In this document: piece after piece, positions 7,853-16,553 of the stretch
Layout: each line of letters starts with the position of its first letter
Numbering within the stretch: the stretch's first letter is position 1
The notes under the pieces: generated by a model
Told to the model about the DNA's origin: nothing
Seen by the model: the letters and a program-made list of their open reading frames with translations, nothing else
The model's database searches: none
Made by a program: the position numbers and the translations under genes
NCBI GenBank assembly: GCA_009695275.1
Contig: SIBF01000008.1
Span: forward strand, 1 to 48,810
Direction: 5' to 3'
DNA from: Pedosphaera sp.
Lineage (GTDB): Bacteria; Verrucomicrobiota; Verrucomicrobiia; Limisphaerales; F1-12-MAGs170
DNA: 48,810 nucleotides

Positions 7853-9178
7853 ATGGCGAACGACAAATCGAAGAAAGGGAACCGGCTCATTCTTGCTGTC
7901 AGTCTTGTACTGGTGGCCGGTGGCGTGGCGGGTGGCATTTACTGGCGGAAGCGCGAGAAGCCCGTCGTCATCCAGACTGAAAAAGTCGCCCGGCGCAATC
8001 TTACGGAGCTGGTGACAGCAAACGGGAAGATTCAGCCTGTCGTGCAGGTCATCATCCAGCCGGAGGTCAGCGGCGAGATCGTCGAGCTCCCCGTGAAGGA
8101 AGGCCAGGAGGTCCGCAAGGGAGATCTGCTGCTGCGCATCAAGCCGGACAACTACGTGGCGCAAAGGAATTCCGTGCAGGCCAGCTACCGCTCTTCGCTG
8201 GCAAACGTCAATCTGGCCAAGGCCAACCTGGAGAAAGCACGGCTGGAGTTCAACCGGATCAAGGAACTCTTCGAGAACAAACTGGTGTCGGAGTCGCAAT
8301 TTCTCGAGGCGAAGACAACGCTCTCCGTCATGGAAGCCTCGCATGAAACCAGCATTCATCAGACGGAAATGACAAAGGCTTCCCTGGCCAGGGCGGAGGA
8401 TGATCTTTCCAAGACCACGATTTTCTCTCCCACCGACGGAACGGTGACGAAGCTCCGCGTTCAGCAGGGCGAGCGTGTCGTTGGCACGGCCATGATGGCG
8501 GGCACGGAAATCATGACCGTCGCCAAACTGGATGAGATGGAGGCCCGAGTGGATCTCGGCGAAGTCGATATCGTGCTGATCAAATTGGGACAGAAAACGC
8601 GACTTGAAGTCGATTCGTTCCGGGATCGGAAATTTACCGGCATTGTCACCGAGATCGCCAATGCGGCGAAGACCAGCGGGGTGAACATGCAGCAGGAGGC
8701 GACGAAGTTTGAGGTGCGGATTCGCGTACAGGAGAAGGAGTATTTCAGGCCTGGAATGTCGGTCACCGCAGAGGTCGAAGCGCGCTACCGGACGAACGTG
8801 CTGACGGTTCCCATCCAGAGCGTGACAATGCGCTTGCCGAAGGAGATGGAGGACGAGAAGAAAGCCAGGGAGAAGGAGAAAGCGAAGAGTCGCGAGAAAG
8901 ACGACGAACTGTCGGATGAAGCCGCGCAGAAGCGGAAGGATAAGGAGGCGAAGAAGTCAGAAGAGCTGGTTTTCGAAGTGAAGAAGGATCGGGTGAATCG
9001 TTTGAAGATCAAACGAGGCATCGCGGACAGCGAATTTGTGGAGATCACCGACGGAGTGACTGAAGGGCAGGAGATCGTCAGCGGCGGTTACAAGGCGATC
9101 AATCGCGAGTTGGAAGATGACAAATGGGTGATGATTGACAACAAGCCGAAGATGGCCGCAGCAGGCGCGGCACGCTGA
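7853..9178 (+). CDS. MacA-like periplasmic adaptor (HlyD/RND-type membrane fusion protein)
   Basis: N-terminal TM, biotinyl-lipoyl-like segments and coiled coil; adjacent to a MacB-like ABC system. Confidence 0.88.
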   Translation: MANDKSKKGNRLILAVSLVLVAGGVAGGIYWRKREKPVVIQTEKVARRNLTELVTANGKIQPVVQVIIQPEVSGEIVELPVKEGQEVRKGDLLLRIKPDNYVAQRNSVQASYRSSLANVNLAKANLEKARLEFNRIKELFENKLVSESQFLEAKTTLSVMEASHETSIHQTEMTKASLARAEDDLSKTTIFSPTDGTVTKLRVQQGERVVGTAMMAGTEIMTVAKLDEMEARVDLGEVDIVLIKLGQKTRLEVDSFRDRKFTGIVTEIANAAKTSGVNMQQEATKFEVRIRVQEKEYFRPGMSVTAEVEARYRTNVLTVPIQSVTMRLPKEMEDEKKAREKEKAKSREKDDELSDEAAQKRKDKEAKKSEELVFEVKKDRVNRLKIKRGIADSEFVEITDGVTEGQEIVSGGYKAINRELEDDKWVMIDNKPKMAAAGAAR

Positions 9179-9226
9179 CCAATACTGGCTGTCTCAGGCG
9201 GACGACGATGCCAGACGCAACAACCC

Positions 9227-9940
9227 ATGAGCCTCATCCGACTTCAAAACATCACACGCAGTTATGAAATGGGCGCCGAGACGGTTCACGCCTTGTGCGG
9301 CGTCACGCTCGACATCCAGCGCGGTGAGTACGTGGCTCTCATGGGCCCCTCCGGCTCGGGCAAATCCACCATGATGAATCTCCTCGGGTGCCTCGATACA
9401 CCCAGCTCCGGGACGTTCGAGCTCAATGGCTCGCTGGTGAGCAAAATGGACGACAACCAACTCGCGGAGATCCGCAATCGCGAGATTGGTTTCGTCTTTC
9501 AGAGCTTTCATCTCCTGCCGCGCTCAACGGCATTGCACAATGTCGAGTTGCCGCTCGTGTACGCCGGCATTCCAACGGAAGAGCGACGGGAGCTGGCCAA
9601 GGCTTCCCTGCGTCATGTCGGACTCGGAGATCGCATGCTTCACAAGCCGAACGAGCTCTCCGGCGGCCAGCGGCAGCGCGTCGCCATCGCCCGCGCGCTG
9701 GTGAACAACCCCGCCATCATGCTGGCGGACGAACCGACCGGAAACCTCGACTCGCGCACCGGCGAAGAAATCATGCTGCTGTTCGATGAACTTCATCGCA
9801 AGGGGAACACCATCATCGTTGTAACTCACGAGGAGGACATTGCCCGCCATGCGCGCAGGATTATTCGCCTCCGTGACGGCCTGGTGGCAGCGGATGAGAA
9901 GAATGTCCGGTCAATGCCGCGTGCCATGGCCGTATCGTGA
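9227..9940 (+). CDS. ABC transporter ATP-binding protein (MacB/LolD-like)
   Basis: Walker [10 protein letters not shown], signature [15 protein letters not shown], Walker [13 protein letters not shown]. Confidence 0.95.
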   Translation: MSLIRLQNITRSYEMGAETVHALCGVTLDIQRGEYVALMGPSGSGKSTMMNLLGCLDTPSSGTFELNGSLVSKMDDNQLAEIRNREIGFVFQSFHLLPRSTALHNVELPLVYAGIPTEERRELAKASLRHVGLGDRMLHKPNELSGGQRQRVAIARALVNNPAIMLADEPTGNLDSRTGEEIMLLFDELHRKGNTIIVVTHEEDIARHARRIIRLRDGLVAADEKNVRSMPRAMAVS

Positions 9941-9973
9941 TTTGGCGCAGAGGCCGATTTACACTGAGCTTTC

Positions 9974-11194
9974 ATGCGTTTCCTGGATGAGCTTCGAGAA
10001 GGTCTGGTGATCGCCTGGGCGGCGATTCGCGCCAACAAGCTTCGAGCCGGGCTGACGATTCTCGGAGTCGTCATCGGAATCGTGACGGTTACGTTGATGG
10101 GCTCGGCGATTCAAGGCATTGGAACCTCATTCCAGAGGGCAGTCGGCCAGATGGGAGCGGACGTCCTCTACATCGTAAAGTTTCCACCTTTTGAGCCGCA
10201 AGAATGGTGGAAAGTGCGCAATCGTCGCGATATCACCCTCAATTACGCGAGGGCGATGGAACGTCAGGCCACCCAGATTCAGATGGTGGTGCCAGAGACG
10301 TTCACGGAGTCTTCGGTAAAACGAAACAACCGCAGCGCAAGCGGGGTCAGAATCGTGGGAACGACGGAGTCCAATTTTCTCATCCGCAACTTTTCCACCT
10401 CAAAAGGACGGTTCTTCTCCTCGTCCGAAGTCGATGGAGGCCGGCCAGTTTGTGTTCTGGGCGCGGACATCGCGGACAAGTTCTTCAAGTATGAGGCACC
10501 GCTTGGCCAGAAGATCTGGGTCGCCGGGATCGGGTATGAGGTGGTCGGAGTCATGGCCGCATCCGACAAATTCCTTGGCATGGGATCGGACAATCACGTG
10601 TTCATCCCGATCACTCAATTCACTGCACGGTTTGTAAACCAGCCGGATGTCACCATTCTCGTCAAAGTGCGCGATCTCGAAAAAATTGAGGACGCTTCCG
10701 AGGAGGTGCGGGGAATCATGCGCAAGCTTCGCGGCCTCGCGCCGGGCAAACCCGATGATTTCGGCATTATTCATCAGGATGTCTTCCTGAAGTTTTTCAG
10801 CCGGGTCGGCGGCTCACTGGCGATGGCAGCGCTCTTCATCACTGGCCTCTCACTGTTCGTGGGCGGAATCGGAATCATGAACATCATGTTTGTGTCGGTC
10901 GCAGAAAGAACGCGCGAGATTGGCATCCGCAAAGCCATCGGCGCCAAGCGGCGCACGATCCTGCTGCAGTTCCTCATCGAAGCCGCGGCGATCTGCCTCA
11001 TCGGCGGACTGATCGGGCTGGCGATTGCTTCATCGATCACGCTTCTCATGCCGAAGTCTCTTGAGGCGCGGTTGTCACCGGGGATTGTCGCAATCGCCCT
11101 GGGGGTTTCGATTCTCACAGGAGTTGTCTCAGGGTTTCTACCAGCGTGGCGCGCCGCCCGGATGAATCCGGTGGATGCGCTGCGAAGCGAATGA
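9974..11194 (+). CDS. ABC transporter permease (MacB_PCD/FtsX family)
   Basis: N-terminal TM, periplasmic core, C-terminal GGIGIMNIMFVSVAERTREIGIRKAIGAKRRTI. Confidence 0.93.
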   Translation: MRFLDELREGLVIAWAAIRANKLRAGLTILGVVIGIVTVTLMGSAIQGIGTSFQRAVGQMGADVLYIVKFPPFEPQEWWKVRNRRDITLNYARAMERQATQIQMVVPETFTESSVKRNNRSASGVRIVGTTESNFLIRNFSTSKGRFFSSSEVDGGRPVCVLGADIADKFFKYEAPLGQKIWVAGIGYEVVGVMAASDKFLGMGSDNHVFIPITQFTARFVNQPDVTILVKVRDLEKIEDASEEVRGIMRKLRGLAPGKPDDFGIIHQDVFLKFFSRVGGSLAMAALFITGLSLFVGGIGIMNIMFVSVAERTREIGIRKAIGAKRRTILLQFLIEAAAICLIGGLIGLAIASSITLLMPKSLEARLSPGIVAIALGVSILTGVVSGFLPAWRAARMNPVDALRSE

Positions 11195-11197
11195 TTC

Positions 11198-12487
11198 ATG
11201 AGTAATCAGTCAAACAGCTCTCGAACGAGAACATCGCCCCGAAGATTCCTCCTCGCCGAAGTGCGAGAGAGCTTCGTCATGGCACTTGATGCCATTCGCG
11301 CTCACAAGCTCCGGTCAGGACTGACGCTGCTCGGGATTCTCGTCGGTGTTTTCTCCATCATCGTGGTGATGACCGCGATCCGGGTGTTCCAGAGAAACAT
11401 CGAATCTGAGATGGCCTCGCTGGGCACGGACACCTTCCAGATCCAACGCTGGCCCTCGTTCCGAGTGGCCGATGAAGGCGGGAGTTTCGAGAAGTACCTG
11501 CGCCGAAAGGATCTTACGCTGCATCACGCGCGGTTGCTGGAGGAACGATGCTCACAGGCGAAACATGTGGGAGTCCGGACGCGCGTGGCGGTGAGCGAGG
11601 CGAGTTCCCGCTTCGCGCGAACGAATCCAAACATCGAACTCTCCGGCGCGAATCCGGGAACGTTCGAAACGAAGAACTGGCCGATCGAGGAAGGACGGGC
11701 GTTGGTGGAAGGCGACATTGAAGGCACACGGCTGGTTTGCGTCCTCGGCAATGGCGTGGCCAAAAAGCTTTTTCCCTACGGGCACGCGCTGAACGATGTC
11801 GTGAAGTACATGGGCATCAATTACCAGGTGGTCGGAGTGATTGAATCGAAGGGATCCATGTTCGGCCAGGATCAGGACAACTTCATGGTCATTCCCATTA
11901 CAACAGCGTTGGATCGATTCGGACGCGTGCGGTCACTTTCAATCCAGGTCCAGGCATGGAACCAGGAATCGTTCGCCGAAACCATGGAGCAGGCGCATGG
12001 AGCCATGCGGGCCATCCGCCGGCTCGCGCCCGGCGAAGAGGATGATTTCGAGATTTTCTCGAACGATTCGCTGATTGATCAGTTTCGTGGGTTCACCCTC
12101 GCGGTTCGCGCAGGAGCGGGCGTGATCAGTTCCATCGCCCTGCTCGCAGCGGGCATCGGAATCATGAACATCATGCTCGTCTCCGTGACCGAGCGCACGC
12201 GCGAGATCGGCATCCGCCGCGCCATTGGCGCCAAGAAACGCACGATCATGTCCCAGTTCATTCTTGAGGCAGTGGCGTTGTGCCAGGTCGGCGGGCTCGT
12301 TGGCGTGCTGCTTGGCGTCCTCGCGGGAAATGCGACGGCGCTCTACTTCAAGGTGCCCCCGAACGTCCCTCTGGACTGGGTGGCGCTGGGTTTGGGGGTA
12401 TGTTCGCTCGTGGGAGTGATCTTCGGCACGTATCCGGCATACAAGGCGGCGAATCTCGATCCCATCGAGTCGCTGCGATACGAGTAA
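11198..12487 (+). CDS. ABC transporter permease (MacB_PCD/FtsX family), paralog
   Basis: AGIGIMNIMLVSVTERTREIGIRRAIGAKKRTI; same architecture as the preceding ORF. Confidence 0.93.
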   Translation: MSNQSNSSRTRTSPRRFLLAEVRESFVMALDAIRAHKLRSGLTLLGILVGVFSIIVVMTAIRVFQRNIESEMASLGTDTFQIQRWPSFRVADEGGSFEKYLRRKDLTLHHARLLEERCSQAKHVGVRTRVAVSEASSRFARTNPNIELSGANPGTFETKNWPIEEGRALVEGDIEGTRLVCVLGNGVAKKLFPYGHALNDVVKYMGINYQVVGVIESKGSMFGQDQDNFMVIPITTALDRFGRVRSLSIQVQAWNQESFAETMEQAHGAMRAIRRLAPGEEDDFEIFSNDSLIDQFRGFTLAVRAGAGVISSIALLAAGIGIMNIMLVSVTERTREIGIRRAIGAKKRTIMSQFILEAVALCQVGGLVGVLLGVLAGNATALYFKVPPNVPLDWVALGLGVCSLVGVIFGTYPAYKAANLDPIESLRYE

Positions 12488-12628
12488 GAGTGTGTCCGAA
12501 GATGTGAATTCATCCGCATGGTTCGGGCGAGGGCAGGCCGCCCACGGTTCACCGACTCAACGCTCATCGAGTTCTCGAAATCGCAATCCATCTGCTTCTT
12601 CAGTTGCATCTGGTGTTGGAATCGCGCT

Positions 12629-12642
12629 TTGACGTGTATCAA
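12629..12642. promoter_or_regulatory. FNR/NNR-type Crp-family box upstream of nirK
   Basis: TTGAC-GTGT-ATCAA. Confidence 0.6.
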
Positions 12643-12675
12643 ACTCCGGCACTAATGTAACAACACTCATCGATC

Positions 12676-12689
12676 ATGACCTCAGTCAA
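12676..12689. promoter_or_regulatory. possible second, weaker FNR/NNR-type box upstream of nirK
   Basis: ATGAC-CTCA-GTCAA (TGAC-N4-GTCA inverted repeat). Confidence 0.4.
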
Positions 12690-12784
12690 AGAAGCTCCAC
12701 CAATCTCCGTCGATTATGCATGCAGTATGTTATCGGGCCCACCACACTCCGTGAATCGGGCCGGAATCAAACCGAAAACAGATA

Positions 12785-14323
12785 ATGAATATGAGAATGA
12801 GAAAAGGAATCAGCCAGGTGGCCACGACAATTTGCGCGGTGTTAATGACCGGGGCGGCCTTCGCCGCCGAACCCTGAGCGAAACCGGGCGGCCCCAAGCC
12901 GGTCGATACGTCCGTCCGGGGTGAAGAAAACGCGGTGCTGACGCAAGCGCCGAATGTTCCACCTCCCATCAAGCGCACCTACGCGACCAAAGTCATTGTA
13001 AAGCTCGAAGTGAAAGAGGTCGTGAAGAAGCTCTCCGATGGTGTGGAGTATAATTTCTGGACCTTTGGCGGTGATGTGCCCGGAAGTTTCATCCGCATTC
13101 GCGAGGGCGATCAGGTGGAGTTCCATTTGAACAATCATCCGACAAGCAAGATGCCGCACAACATTGACCTGCACGCGGTCACAGGGCCAGGCGGCGGGGC
13201 GGCCTCGTCGTTCACCGCGCCGGGCCATTCGTCGCAGTTTTCCTTCAAGGCACTGAACCCCGGCCTCTATGTCTATCATTGCGCGACGGCGCCGGTCGGG
13301 ATGCACGTGGCCAACGGCATGTACGGCTTGATTCTCGTCGAGCCCAAGGAAGGGCTGCCGCCAGTGAACAAAGAGTACTACATCATGCAGGGCGACTTTT
13401 ATACGGCGGGCAAGTTTGGCGAGGAAGGCTTGCAGATGTTCGACCAGAACAAGGCGGTGGATGAGCGCCCAACTTACGTGGTCTTCAACGGCTCTGTCGG
13501 CTCGCTCGTCGGCGACAAGGCCATCACCGCGAATGTCGGCGAAACGGTGCGGCTCTTCATCGGCAACGGAGGACCGAACCTGGTCTCCTCGTTTCACGTC
13601 ATTGGCGAAATTTTTGACAACGTCTATGTCGAAGGTGGAACCGTGGCGGCGCAGCACAACGTTCAGACCACCATGGTGCCGGCGGGCGGCTCGGTTATTG
13701 TCGATTTCAAGGTCGAGGTGCCGGGAACTTACATCCTCGTGGACCACTCGCTCTTCCGCGCCTTCAACAAGGGCGCGCTGGGGATGTTGAAGGTGAGCGG
13801 ACCGGAGAATCTGATCGCCTACTCGGGCAAGGAGGTTGACGCCGTTTATCTGGGCCGTCAGGCCGAGGCGGGCTCGGAAGCCGAGAAACAGGTCGCGGCG
13901 CTGCAGGCGCAAATGCGGGAAGCCATCAAGTCCGATCCGAAGATTTCCGGGCTGACCAAGGAAATCCAGATCGCCAAAGGCAAAGGCGTGTTCATGCAAA
14001 CGTGCTTTGTGTGTCATCAAGTGAATGGCGAAGGCATCCCCGGACAAATCCCGCCGCTGGCGAATTCAGACTACCTGATGGCGGACAAGGAACGTTCCAT
14101 CCGGGGCGTTCTCTCGGGCCAGTCGGGCGAGATGATGGTGAATGGAAAGAAATACAACGGCGTGATGATCCCCTTGAATTACCTGCCCGACGAGGATGTG
14201 GCCAACGTGCTGACCTATGTGCGCAACAGCTTCGGCAATTCTGGTGACGGGGTGAAGGTGGAAGAAGTCCGCCGGCTTCGCGGGGAGACACCTGCGCCAG
14301 CAGCAGCCAGTAAATTCGAGTAA
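12785..14323 (+). CDS. nirK: copper-containing nitrite reductase with C-terminal cytochrome c domain; in-frame TGA at 12875-12877 separates signal peptide from mature protein
   Basis: Cu ligand motifs [60 protein letters not shown] heme motif; upstream in-frame [50 protein letters not shown]. Confidence 0.92.
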
Positions 14324-14333
14324 AGGAAGGATC

Positions 14334-15158
14334 ATGAAACGTCAGGCGACTGTTCAGGTTGCCGTAGCGCTCCTCTGGGCGCTGGCGTTTCCATGTCTTG
14401 TTCAAGGTCAACAGCGGCCGGCCGGCAAAACGCCGGAGGGAATGGTTCTGGTGCCGGCCGGCCGCTACACTCCGCTATTCCGCGCGGAGAAAGATCCGAA
14501 GGACTTTCCGGTGTCCGCTTTTTTCCTCGACGTGTTGCCGGTCACGAACGGGGATTATCTCATGTTCATTAGAGCCAACCCGAAGTGGCGTCGCTCAACA
14601 ATGAAGCGGCTGTTCGCCGACGGGGATTATCTGCAAAGTTGGGCCGGGGATATGGAGCCCGGCCCCAAAGCCGCCAACAACGCGCCGGTGACTCATCTTT
14701 CGTGGTTCGCCGCCAAGGCCTATTGCGCGTGGAAGGGCAAGCGGCTGCCGACTACCGCCGAGTGGGAGTACGCGGCTGCAGCAGGACTGACCCGCGCGGA
14801 TGGAGAAAATGATCCGGAGTTCGTGCGCCAGGTCCGCTCTTGGTATGCCACGCCCGCGCCAGAGACGCTCCCAGAGGTTGGCCGCAGCCGCACAAACTTC
14901 TTCGGCGTCCACGATCTGCATGGCCTCACATGGGAATGGGCCGCCGATTTCAACACCGCCATGGTCACAGGCGACGCACGCGGGGACACGGGACTGGAGA
15001 GGCAATTATTCTGTGGGAGCGGTTCCGAAGGCGCGAAAGACACGGGGAATTTTCCCGCCTTCATGCGCTACGGTTTTCGCAGCAGCCTCAAGGCAAGCTA
15101 CACTGTCCACAATCTGGGTTTTCGTGGCGCGAGGAGCGTGGACGAACAAGGCAAATGA
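14334..15158 (+). CDS. nirV: NirV-like SUMF1/formylglycine-generating-enzyme-family protein
   Basis: Signal peptide, then GMVLVPAGRYTP...PVTNGDYLMF...PVTHLSWFAAKAYCAWKGKRLPTTAEWEYAA; directly follows nirK. Confidence 0.8.
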   Translation: MKRQATVQVAVALLWALAFPCLVQGQQRPAGKTPEGMVLVPAGRYTPLFRAEKDPKDFPVSAFFLDVLPVTNGDYLMFIRANPKWRRSTMKRLFADGDYLQSWAGDMEPGPKAANNAPVTHLSWFAAKAYCAWKGKRLPTTAEWEYAAAAGLTRADGENDPEFVRQVRSWYATPAPETLPEVGRSRTNFFGVHDLHGLTWEWAADFNTAMVTGDARGDTGLERQLFCGSGSEGAKDTGNFPAFMRYGFRSSLKASYTVHNLGFRGARSVDEQGK

Positions 15159-15256
15159 AACTTCCTCCTCGCAGTAGTCATTCCGTGAACCGCCTGACCG
15201 GGGTGCCAGCGATTCCTGTTTCCGATGGAAGTCCGTCGCGTCCGTCAGGGAGGCTG

Positions 15257-15883
15257 ATGAGAAACCTACAGCCATTTGAAACTGCGATTGCCGCGTTGGC
15301 CTGCGCGATGGTCTTCATCGGCTGCTCCACTGGCGGCACATCCAGGACACGACCGTGCTGCGCGAAGGAATTGACCGTCGCGACTCCCCTCTCAGATCGC
15401 TCGCTCTACCAGATCGACTCGTCCTGGACGACAGACGCAGGCACCACTCTGAAGCTCCCATCGCTGGCTGGCCGTCCCCAAGTAGTCACGATGTTCTTTG
15501 CGCATTGCGAGTACGCCTGCCCGGTGCTCGTTCACGACATGAAGAAGGTGGAAGCCGCGCTGCCCGCGAGTCTGCGAACCAACGTCGGCTTTGTGCTCAT
15601 ATCGTTCGACAGCGAACGTGACACGCCCGCCGCGCTCACGACATATCGGAAGAACCACGAGTTGCCGCCGAACTGGACTTTGATTCGTGGCGCACCCGAT
15701 GACGTTCTCGAACTGGCGGCGCTGCTGGGCGTGAAATTCAAGAAAGATGCCCGGGGACAGTTCGCCCACTCCAACATCCTGACGCTGCTCAATGCCGGAG
15801 GCGAAGTGACGCATCAACAAGTCGGGCTCAATCAATCACCCGAGGAAACCGTAAAGCAAATCCGCCAGCTTCCAGCCCCATGA
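15257..15883 (+). CDS. SCO1/SenC-family lipoprotein
   Basis: Lipobox-like VFIGCS; MFFAHCEYACPVLVHDM (CxxxC) and FAHSNILTLLN. Confidence 0.85.
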   Translation: MRNLQPFETAIAALACAMVFIGCSTGGTSRTRPCCAKELTVATPLSDRSLYQIDSSWTTDAGTTLKLPSLAGRPQVVTMFFAHCEYACPVLVHDMKKVEAALPASLRTNVGFVLISFDSERDTPAALTTYRKNHELPPNWTLIRGAPDDVLELAALLGVKFKKDARGQFAHSNILTLLNAGGEVTHQQVGLNQSPEETVKQIRQLPAP

Positions 15884-16128
15884 ACATGCCTCCTATCGAC
15901 CGGTTCAAACGTTTCGATGTGCGTCCATTGCTCAAGACGGGAGCCGAGCCGCTGCCGGAAATACTCAAACGAGTGCAGGCCATCAAGGAGGGCGATGGCT
16001 TGATCGTGGTCGCGCCATTCCTGCCTTCACCGTTGATCGAATTGCTCGGCAGCCAGGGTTTCACGTCGAAGCTCGAGCGGGGGAATGCCGGTAGTTGGAT
16101 TGTTTACTTCTGGCACGACGGGGAATAG
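15880..16128 (+). CDS. DUF2249 domain-containing protein
   Basis: FDVRPLLKTGAEPLPEILKRVQAIKEGDGLIVVAPFLPSPLIELLGSQGF. Confidence 0.75.
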   Translation: MNMPPIDRFKRFDVRPLLKTGAEPLPEILKRVQAIKEGDGLIVVAPFLPSPLIELLGSQGFTSKLERGNAGSWIVYFWHDGE

Positions 16129-16475
16129 CGCTACAGGGACATTTCCCTGGAAGTCTCAACCAAAGATTCATCAGGGATGCGCCGGAATCCAACATCATCT
16201 TATCCACGCAATCCGCGAGGGTATGAGATTCATCCGTGGTCAATTCCCCAAAGTGTCGTTGCAGTGCTAATTCTCTCTCCCAAGTTCGCCAGTTTCCGCG
16301 AGCAAAATCCGATTGCGGTCAGGTGAGTTCCTCCTTCACCAAGTGGTCGCACCGGTTGGTCTGACTTTCCTGATCTCTGCGTTCTCTGCGCTCTTTCGTG
16401 GTTCATCTCATCTTTTGGAGTTCAGACATTCCTCCTGATATTCGCGGTAATCTGCCGTCTTGTTGAACCGCTCAT

Positions 16476-16489
16476 TTGATTCAAATCAA
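16476..16489. promoter_or_regulatory. FNR/NNR-type box
   Basis: TTGAT-TCAA-ATCAA, perfect FNR consensus. Confidence 0.75.
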
Positions 16490-16515
16490 ACAAATGCGGC
16501 GTCACCGCCGGCTTC

Positions 16516-16529
16516 TTGACGCGGATCAA
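16516..16529. promoter_or_regulatory. second FNR/NNR-type box, 40 bp downstream of the first
   Basis: TTGAC-GCGG-ATCAA. Confidence 0.6.
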
Positions 16530-16553
16530 AGCGATGCGAGCCGGCTGCCTCTA

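Noticed and set aside
12842-14047. 401-aa antisense ORF opposite nirK
   Set aside because: Shadow ORF; the + strand carries conserved copper and heme motifs.
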